NCBI GenBank assembly: GCA_028290125.1
Contig: JAQGKM010000285.1
Coordinates: 1 to 10,516, forward strand
Direction: 5' to 3'
Source: Hyphomicrobiales bacterium
GTDB lineage: Bacteria > Pseudomonadota > Alphaproteobacteria > Rhizobiales > Beijerinckiaceae
DNA: 10,516 bases
Both the position numbers and the translations under genes were made by a program. The notes under the pieces were generated by a model. That model saw only the letters and a program-made list of their open reading frames with translations. It ran no database searches and was not told the DNA's origin. Each line of letters begins with the position of its first letter. The first letter of the stretch is position 1. Positions 6,134 to 10,516 of the stretch are shown here, piece after piece.

Positions 6134-6940
6134 CTAGAGCATGACGGCCTTGCCCTCGGGCGTCATGCGTCCCTTGAAGGTCACGTAGCCGCCGTCGATC
6201 AGCAGATCCGTCCCGGTGATGAACGACGCGTCGCTCGACGCCAGGAAGGCGGCGCCGGCGGCGATCTCCTCCGGCTCGCCAGGGCGGTTCAGCAAGTGGC
6301 GCGGACCGTTGATCACGCGCGCCTTGTCCTTGCCGCCAACGCGCTTGCTGGAGCGCTCCGTGAGAATGAAGCCCGGCGAAATCGAGTTGGCGCGAATGTT
6401 GTCGTGCGCATGGTCTTGCGCGAGGATCTTGGTGAAGAAGATCAGCGCAGCCTTGGTGGTGCAATAGGGCGAGCGGCCCTGCACGCCCATGTGTCCGAGT
6501 TGCGAGGCGATGTTGATGATGGCCCCGCCGCCGGCGGCGCGCATGTGCGGCACGCCATATTTGCACATCAGGAACGCGCCGGTGAGATTGACCGACAGCG
6601 CCTTGTTCCATTGCTCGAGTGACAGCGTCTCGACCGTGCCGTCCGGAATCACGGTGGCGGCGACATTCACCAATGTCGTCAGTTTTTGGAATGACTTCAT
6701 CGCCACTGCGACCGCGGCTTCGCAGGCCAGCGGATCCGACACGTCGACGCCGGTGGAGCTCGCGCGGCCGCCTTGCGCAATGACTTTCTGCGCGGTCTCT
6801 TCCGCCTTCTGCGGATCGAGATCGCCGATCACCACGCCTGATCCTTCGCTTGCGAGTCGCAACGCGATGGCTGTTCCGATCTCGCCGCCGCCGCCCGTGA
6901 TCAATGCGACCTGTCCCGCGAGCCTGTTCTCCGACGCCAT
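6134..6940 (-). CDS. SDR-family NAD(P)-dependent oxidoreductase
   Basis: This 268-aa classical short-chain dehydrogenase has the Rossmann cofactor motif TGGGGEIG at residues 15-22. An acidic D40 ends the second strand, which usually means preference for NAD. The NVAA (92-95) replaces the common NNAG. The catalytic tetrad N118, S146, Y159 and K163 is complete (Y-C-T-T-K), and PG (about 193-194) and the IDGGY end are typical. It would oxidise or reduce an alcohol/ketone substrate in the cytoplasm; FabG-like sequence does not define the substrate. The ATG has AGGGGA upstream. A SemiSWEET gene follows 59 nt downstream, which makes a sugar or polyol substrate a possibility but no more than that. 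The stop is TAG. Confidence 0.93.
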   Translation of the reverse strand: MASENRLAGQVALITGGGGEIGTAIALRLASEGSGVVIGDLDPQKAEETAQKVIAQGGRASSTGVDVSDPLACEAAVAVAMKSFQKLTTLVNVAATVIPDGTVETLSLEQWNKALSVNLTGAFLMCKYGVPHMRAAGGGAIINIASQLGHMGVQGRSPYCTTKAALIFFTKILAQDHAHDNIRANSISPGFILTERSSKRVGGKDKARVINGPRHLLNRPGEPEEIAAGAAFLASSDASFITGTDLLIDGGYVTFKGRMTPEGKAVML

Positions 6941-7003
6941 TCAAATCCCCTGTTTTGCACTGCGGCGATCTTAACTAGCGCAACGCCGAAAGCGAGCTTT
7001 ACG

Positions 7004-7028
7004 GGAACCAAAGCGCGTCCGTCATGTT
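7004..7028 (+). promoter_or_regulatory. Candidate EcfG (general stress) promoter of the DUF1236 gene
   Basis: GGAAC (7004-7008) is followed after 16 nt by TGTT (7025-7028). The alphaproteobacterial EcfG sigma factor recognises GGAAC-N16/17-CGTT, so all but one position fits. The predicted start near 7035 would leave a leader of about 25 nt before the ATG at 7060, a natural distance. The rest of the divergent region (6941-7003) shows no convincing promoter for the SDR gene. Confidence 0.5.
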
Positions 7029-7059
7029 TCTGGCCCGTGTCAATATGAAAGGACATCAC

Positions 7060-7470
7060 ATGCGCAAGATCATGCTTATCACGAGCGCCGCCCTCCTCAC
7101 TCTCGGCGCGGCTGGCTCCGCCATGGCCCAGAACAGCGGCGCTGCTGCTGGTGCGACGACCGGCGCTGTCGGCGGCGCGATCGTCGGTGGTCCGGTTGGG
7201 GCCGTGGTAGGCGGCGTCGGCGGCGCGATCGTTGGCGGCATCGCCGGCGACAGCCAGCCCCGCTTCCGCGAGTATGTCGTCAAGGAAGGCCGTCCGTCCT
7301 ACAGCTACAGCGACGACCTCCGCGTCGGCGCGACCCTGCCGTCGTCGGGCGTGACCTACTACGAAGTGCCGCGCGAATACGGCAACACCGAATACCGTTA
7401 TACGCGCGTGAACAACCGCACCGTGCTGGTCGATCCCCGCACGCACCGCGTCGTTCAGGTCATCGACTAA
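7060..7470 (+). CDS. Secreted DUF1236-domain protein with glycine-zipper region
   Basis: This is a 136-aa exported protein. Residues 1-23 form a signal peptide (MRKIMLITS to SAMA, cut before Q). Residues 25-64 are almost only Gly, Ala, Val and Ile in GxxxG-like spacing, a glycine-zipper region that could pack helices in a membrane or oligomer. The C-terminal part, about 80-136, matches the DUF1236 pattern (VTYYEVPREYG, then YRYTRVNNRTVLVDPRTHRVVQVID), common in Rhizobiales and without known function. The start at 7060 is preferred over in-frame ATGs at 7024 and 7045 because AAAGGA lies 6 nt upstream and the signal peptide begins there. A stress-type promoter lies upstream and a strong terminator follows. 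Confidence 0.88.
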   Translation: MRKIMLITSAALLTLGAAGSAMAQNSGAAAGATTGAVGGAIVGGPVGAVVGGVGGAIVGGIAGDSQPRFREYVVKEGRPSYSYSDDLRVGATLPSSGVTYYEVPREYGNTEYRYTRVNNRTVLVDPRTHRVVQVID

Positions 7471-7478
7471 TCCACGTC

Positions 7479-7509
7479 GGGCGGGCCCTCGGGCCCGCCC
7501 TTCTCTTTT
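7479..7509 (+). terminator. Rho-independent terminator after the DUF1236 gene
   Basis: GGGCGGGCCC (7479-7488) and GGGCCCGCCC (7491-7500) are perfect complements around a tiny loop, in practice a 9-bp stem with a 4-nt loop. TTCTCTTTT (7501-7509) follows. It begins 8 nt after the stop codon. Confidence 0.9.
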
Positions 7510-7588
7510 GCGCCTGGTGCTCGCCACACTTGCGCGCCGGCCCCCTTTGCGGCACTTCTCAGGGCAAGAACCCGAGAGCCCCGCACAA

Positions 7589-8836
7589 ATGGCCCTGAAC
7601 CTCACCCGCGTATTCGCCCACCGCAATTATGCGTGGTTCGTTGGGGGTGGCGGTCCGAATTACGTGACCTCCTGGATGCAGAGAGTCGGCGTCGGCTGGC
7701 TCGCCTGGGAGCTGTCTCACTCCCCTCTCTGGCTTGGCATCGTGGCGGCGGCCGATCTCGCGCCCATGCTGGTCCTGTCGCCTTTCGCCGGCGCCTACGC
7801 CGACCGCAACAATCCGCTCGACATCGTCCGCCGCACCGAGTCGCTGCTCTTCGTGCAGTCGGTCCTGCTGTTCGTGCTGATGTCGATGGGCCTGCTCAAC
7901 ATCACGCTGCTGGTGGCGCTCTCGTTGTGGTCGGGCCTCGTCTACCCGTTCCACCAGGCGGCGCGGCATTCCATCGTGCCGAGCATCGTGCCGCGCGCCG
8001 ATTTCGCGACCGCCATCGCGCTCGACTCCGCTTTGTTCCAGGTGTCGCGCTTCATCGGCCCGACCATCGCCGCGCTGGTGATCCCGACGTTCGGCGTTCA
8101 GGGGACGTTCGTCACCCATGCGTGCGGCACCGCCTTCTACGTCTTCTCGCTCTGGCAACTCGATGTCGCGCCGCCCAAGCGCGAGCCGCGCACCTCCAGC
8201 ATGTTGACGGATGTGAAGGAGGGCATCGCCTTCGTGGCGCGCGACATCGGCATCTGGCCGCTGTTCGGCCTGCTGAGCGTCGCGTCCGTGATGCTGCGGC
8301 CGATCCAGGACATGCTGCCGGGCTTCGCCGGCCAGACCTACAACGCCGGCGCCGTCGGCCTCGCCTGGCTGACGTCGAGCATGGGCATCGGCGCCGCGAT
8401 CAGCGCGGTCTGGATCGCGAGCCGGGGCAAGCTGAAGGGCCTGACGCTGGTCGTCTATGCGGGCTTTCTCGGCCTGATCATCTCGACGGTGGCGTTTCTT
8501 GTCTCGCCGCAATTGTGGATCGGCGTCATCTGCACGGGCCTGAGCGGCTTCACGCTCAACACCATGTCGACCAGCATCCAGGCGCTGGTGCAATCGTCGC
8601 TGCCGGACGAGTACCGGGGTCGCGTGATGTCGCTCTACGGCATGATCTGGCGCGGCGCGCCGGCCGTCGGGGCCCTCGCGGCAGGCGCCGCCGCGGAGCG
8701 CATCGGCCTGCGCGCGACCTTCGAGATCGCGTCAGGCATCTGCTTTCTCATCTGGCTTGCGGCGCTCCCGTTGCGAGGCCGCATCGCCCATGTCGCCGAG
8801 CGCGGGCGCGATGCGCCCGGCTCACGCAGGACCTGA
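7589..8836 (+). CDS. MFS permease, EntS-like (MFS_3) exporter family
   Basis: This 415-aa inner-membrane transporter has about 12 hydrophobic helices. The N-terminus (FAHRNYAWFVGG, then WMQRVGVGWLAWELSHSPLWLG, residues 29-50) and the motif-A-like GAYADRNNPLDIVRR follow the MFS_3 family that includes the enterobactin exporter EntS. SLPDEYRGRVMSLYGMIWRGAPAVGAL in the C-terminal half is also typical. It is probably an exporter of a small molecule, with unknown substrate. The ATG at 7589 is chosen because the protein aligns from there; a TTG at 7508 would add 27 polar residues and sit on the terminator tail. The ribosome-binding site is weak (GAGAG). Its promoter must lie in 7510-7588, or it depends on read-through. 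The stop is 2 nt from the convergent nitroreductase stop. Confidence 0.9.
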   Translation: MALNLTRVFAHRNYAWFVGGGGPNYVTSWMQRVGVGWLAWELSHSPLWLGIVAAADLAPMLVLSPFAGAYADRNNPLDIVRRTESLLFVQSVLLFVLMSMGLLNITLLVALSLWSGLVYPFHQAARHSIVPSIVPRADFATAIALDSALFQVSRFIGPTIAALVIPTFGVQGTFVTHACGTAFYVFSLWQLDVAPPKREPRTSSMLTDVKEGIAFVARDIGIWPLFGLLSVASVMLRPIQDMLPGFAGQTYNAGAVGLAWLTSSMGIGAAISAVWIASRGKLKGLTLVVYAGFLGLIISTVAFLVSPQLWIGVICTGLSGFTLNTMSTSIQALVQSSLPDEYRGRVMSLYGMIWRGAPAVGALAAGAAAERIGLRATFEIASGICFLIWLAALPLRGRIAHVAERGRDAPGSRRT

Positions 8837-8838
8837 GA

Positions 8839-9438
8839 TCAGAACATCATTTTCTCGCCGTAGGTGTCGTTGAAGACGATGTCCGACAGGCTCTTGCGGG
8901 CGCGCGGGGTCTTTTCGCGTTCGGCCAGATCGTCCGGCAGCACGCTCGCGTCCGCCTGATAGCCAAGTCCGAAGGCGACGAGAATGTCGGTGTCGTCCGG
9001 CACATTGTAGGACGTGCGGATCTTGTCCTTGTCGATGCCGCCCGCCTGATGCACGCTGAGGCCCAGCGCCGTCGCCTGGATGACGAGCTGCGCCACAGCC
9101 GCGCCGGTGTCGTAATGCGCCGGGCCGTTGGCGGCGCCGTCGTCCGTCACCTTGCGGGCCAGCACGATGATCAGCACGGGCGCGTTCTTGGCCCAGCGCT
9201 GATTGCGGACGTTAAAACCTTCCAGCGCCTTGGCGTGGGCTTCCGGCCGGTCGGCGGTGGCGACGATGAAACGCCATGGCTGCACGTTGTTGGACGACGC
9301 CGTCCAGCGCGCGGCTTCAAGCACGGAGATCAGGTCGTCCTTCGACACCGGCTTGCTCGCGTCCATCGCGCGCGGGCTCCAGCGGTCGCGGATCAGCGGA
9401 TGCACGTCGCGCATGGTTTCCGCGGGCTTCTTCAGCAT
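8839..9438 (-). CDS. Nitroreductase-family FMN-dependent oxidoreductase
   Basis: This 199-aa flavoprotein belongs to the nitroreductase superfamily. FMN-binding signatures are RWSPR at residues 19-23 and SSNNVQPWRFIV at 48-59. The middle GAAVAQLVIQATALGLSVHQAGG is the usual conserved helix, and FGLGY precedes a charged C-terminal tail. Such enzymes are normally homodimers in the cytoplasm that reduce nitroaromatics, quinones or related compounds with NAD(P)H; the natural substrate is unknown. The start at 9438 has AAGGA 7 nt upstream. An in-frame ATG at 9453 and another at 9480 lack any ribosome-binding site. It lies 101 nt after the TctC-type gene on the same strand. Confidence 0.92.
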   Translation of the reverse strand: MLKKPAETMRDVHPLIRDRWSPRAMDASKPVSKDDLISVLEAARWTASSNNVQPWRFIVATADRPEAHAKALEGFNVRNQRWAKNAPVLIIVLARKVTDDGAANGPAHYDTGAAVAQLVIQATALGLSVHQAGGIDKDKIRTSYNVPDDTDILVAFGLGYQADASVLPDDLAEREKTPRARKSLSDIVFNDTYGEKMMF

Positions 9439-9482
9439 GTCGTTGTCCTTCATATCGGGTGGGGCGCGGCCAGAGGCCATCG

Positions 9483-9499
9483 GGCCGCAAGATGCGGCC
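9483..9499 (-). terminator. Short hairpin between the TctC-type gene and the nitroreductase
   Basis: GGCCGCA and TGCGGCC are perfect 7-bp arms around a 3-nt loop. The hairpin lies about 40 nt after the stop of the upstream gene. No T-run follows on the minus strand, so it could be a weak or Rho-assisted end, a 3' stabiliser, or chance in GC-rich DNA. Confidence 0.25.
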
Positions 9500-9539
9500 T
9501 GCGACGTCGTCTGGCAAGGCTTGTGCTGATCGGATCGCC

Positions 9540-10516
9540 TTACGGCCTGATCAGTTTTTTGGTGCGCTCGACGACATCCTTAGGGGTCGCGTACATGGCC
9601 GCCACCACCTTCTGGACCTCTTCGCCGGTGGTCGGCTCGACATCGGCGCGCATCAGCGCGGCTTCCTTCAGGAAATCCGGATCCTTCATCGTGGCGTCGA
9701 AAGCGCGGCGCAGGTTGCGCGTGCGCGCCTCCGGCAGGCCGGGCGGCGCCACGAACGGCCGCGCGATCGCCGTAGTGCCCAGCAGCAGCGTCAGCAACTG
9801 GCGGTCGGCCTCGGTCTTGGCGAGATCCATGACGAGCGGCACGTCGGGCATTTCCGGGCTTTTCGCCAGCGCCATCTGCACCAGCACGTTGACGCGCTTG
9901 TCGGCGAGCCAGTCAGGCTTGGTGCTCTTCTGCGACGACAGGCTCCAGCAGCAACGGCCGTCGTCCTCGCCGCACTCGATGGCCAGAATGGTCTGCTGGC
10001 TGCCGAGATAGCCGGTGATGACCTTGAATTTTGTGCCGAGCAGATCGTTGAGCACGACCGGGAAAGTGTCGGTCTCGGAGCCCGCGCCGGTGCCCGCGAC
10101 ATTGACCTGCATGCGCGTGGCGTCGGCCAGCGTCTTCACCGACGATTCCTTGCGCACGATGCACAGCGAGACGTCCTTGCTGATCGCGCCGATCCAAGTG
10201 AACTGGCTCATGTCGTAGCCAGGATTGCGGTCGCCGATCAGCGGTTCGAGGATTGGCCCGCCGGCGAAGATCGCCATGGCGGTGCCGTCGCGCGGCGCCT
10301 GCTGGACGAGGAAATTCGCCGCGCGAATGCCGCCTGCGCCGGGCATGACCTGCACGACGACATTCGGCTCGCCCGCAATATGCCGGCCGATGTGGCGCCC
10401 GAGCAGCCGCCCGAACAGGTCGACGCCCCCGCCCGCCGTCCCGGCGGCGTAAATGTTGACCGCGCCCGTGATGGTCCCGGCGTCCTGCGCAAGTGCGGGG
10501 CTAGCGGATGCAATGC
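9540..10516 (-). CDS. TctC/Bug-family periplasmic solute-binding protein, 5' end outside window
   Basis: The frame stays open to the right edge and 324 residues are visible. The first read IASASPALAQDAG, the end of a signal peptide with cleavage near ALA-Q, so only the start of the signal is missing. The mature part follows the tripartite tricarboxylate transporter receptor (TctC/Bug) family: GGGVDLFGRLLGRHI, then VVVQVMPGAGGIRAANFL, a FTWIG segment, and a C-terminal tail of TGEEVQKVVAAMYATPKDVVERTKKL. Such proteins capture carboxylates or other small anions for a TctAB permease or act in sensing; no TctA or TctB gene is in the window. The segment GEDDGRCCWSLSS carries adjacent cysteines, C152 and C153 by the visible numbering, possibly a local variation. 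The stop is TAA. Confidence 0.92.
   Translation of the reverse strand, partial: IASASPALAQDAGTITGAVNIYAAGTAGGGVDLFGRLLGRHIGRHIAGEPNVVVQVMPGAGGIRAANFLVQQAPRDGTAMAIFAGGPILEPLIGDRNPGYDMSQFTWIGAISKDVSLCIVRKESSVKTLADATRMQVNVAGTGAGSETDTFPVVLNDLLGTKFKVITGYLGSQQTILAIECGEDDGRCCWSLSSQKSTKPDWLADKRVNVLVQMALAKSPEMPDVPLVMDLAKTEADRQLLTLLLGTTAIARPFVAPPGLPEARTRNLRRAFDATMKDPDFLKEAALMRADVEPTTGEEVQKVVAAMYATPKDVVERTKKLIRP

Noticed and set aside
6901..7626. Minus-strand frame opposite the DUF1236 gene
   Set aside because: The plus strand has signal peptide, ribosome-binding site, DUF1236 domain and terminator; the opposite frame has no recognisable feature.
7633..10011. Very long open frame on the plus strand across two genes
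   Set aside because: It overlaps the EntS-like MFS gene in another frame, then the opposite strand of the nitroreductase and TctC genes. Its translation is low-complexity Arg/Ala/His-rich with no domain, as expected of GC-rich shadow frames.

Overview
The window looks like chromosomal DNA of a GC-rich alphaproteobacterium, probably a Rhizobiales/Bradyrhizobiaceae relative. The basis is the high GC, a DUF1236 secreted protein, a TctC/Bug solute-binding protein, a GGAAC-N16-TGTT promoter of the alphaproteobacterial EcfG type, an Irr-like palindrome, and palindromic repeats built on CCCTCCCC/GGGGAGGG. No rRNA, tRNA, CRISPR array, phage gene or transposase is visible.

Layout. Positions 1-331 are gene-free and hold a palindromic repeat: a full copy with an inverted arm, then a second half copy that ends on the stop codon of the next gene. 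From 327 to 6940 every gene is on the minus strand. In transcription order these are: an SDR oxidoreductase (6940-6134), a SemiSWEET sugar transporter (6074-5808), a regulatory gap of about 230 bp, and an iron cluster bfd-bfr-ftrA-ftrB-ftrC-ftrD (5579-1656). An Fsr-like MFS permease (1565-327) lies 90 bp further on. A divergent region (6941-7059) then leads to plus-strand genes: a DUF1236 secreted protein (7060-7470) with a strong terminator, and an EntS-like MFS permease (7589-8836). That permease converges, 2 bp apart, on a minus-strand nitroreductase (9438-8839). Upstream of the nitroreductase is a TctC-type periplasmic binding protein (stop at 9540) whose first residues lie beyond the window edge.

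The functional core is the iron cluster. FtrA (P19-like) and FtrB (cupredoxin) would bind and handle Fe(II) in the periplasm. FtrC (FTR1 permease, two REXXE motifs) would carry iron across the inner membrane, and FtrD (membrane ferredoxin) would move electrons. Bfr stores iron, and Bfd reduces and releases it. The gaps are 11 nt (bfd-bfr), 25 nt (bfr-ftrA), about 20 nt (ftrA-ftrB), 5 nt (ftrB-ftrC) and a 4-nt overlap (ftrC-ftrD), so one transcript could encode uptake, storage and release. An Irr/ICE-like palindrome just upstream of bfd would, if real, put the uptake genes under a storage-type control.

No wholly new system is evident. The best leads are the regulatory logic of the combined iron operon, a hairpin that buries the SemiSWEET ribosome-binding site, the putative EcfG promoter of the DUF1236 gene, and the repeat that ends exactly at a stop codon.
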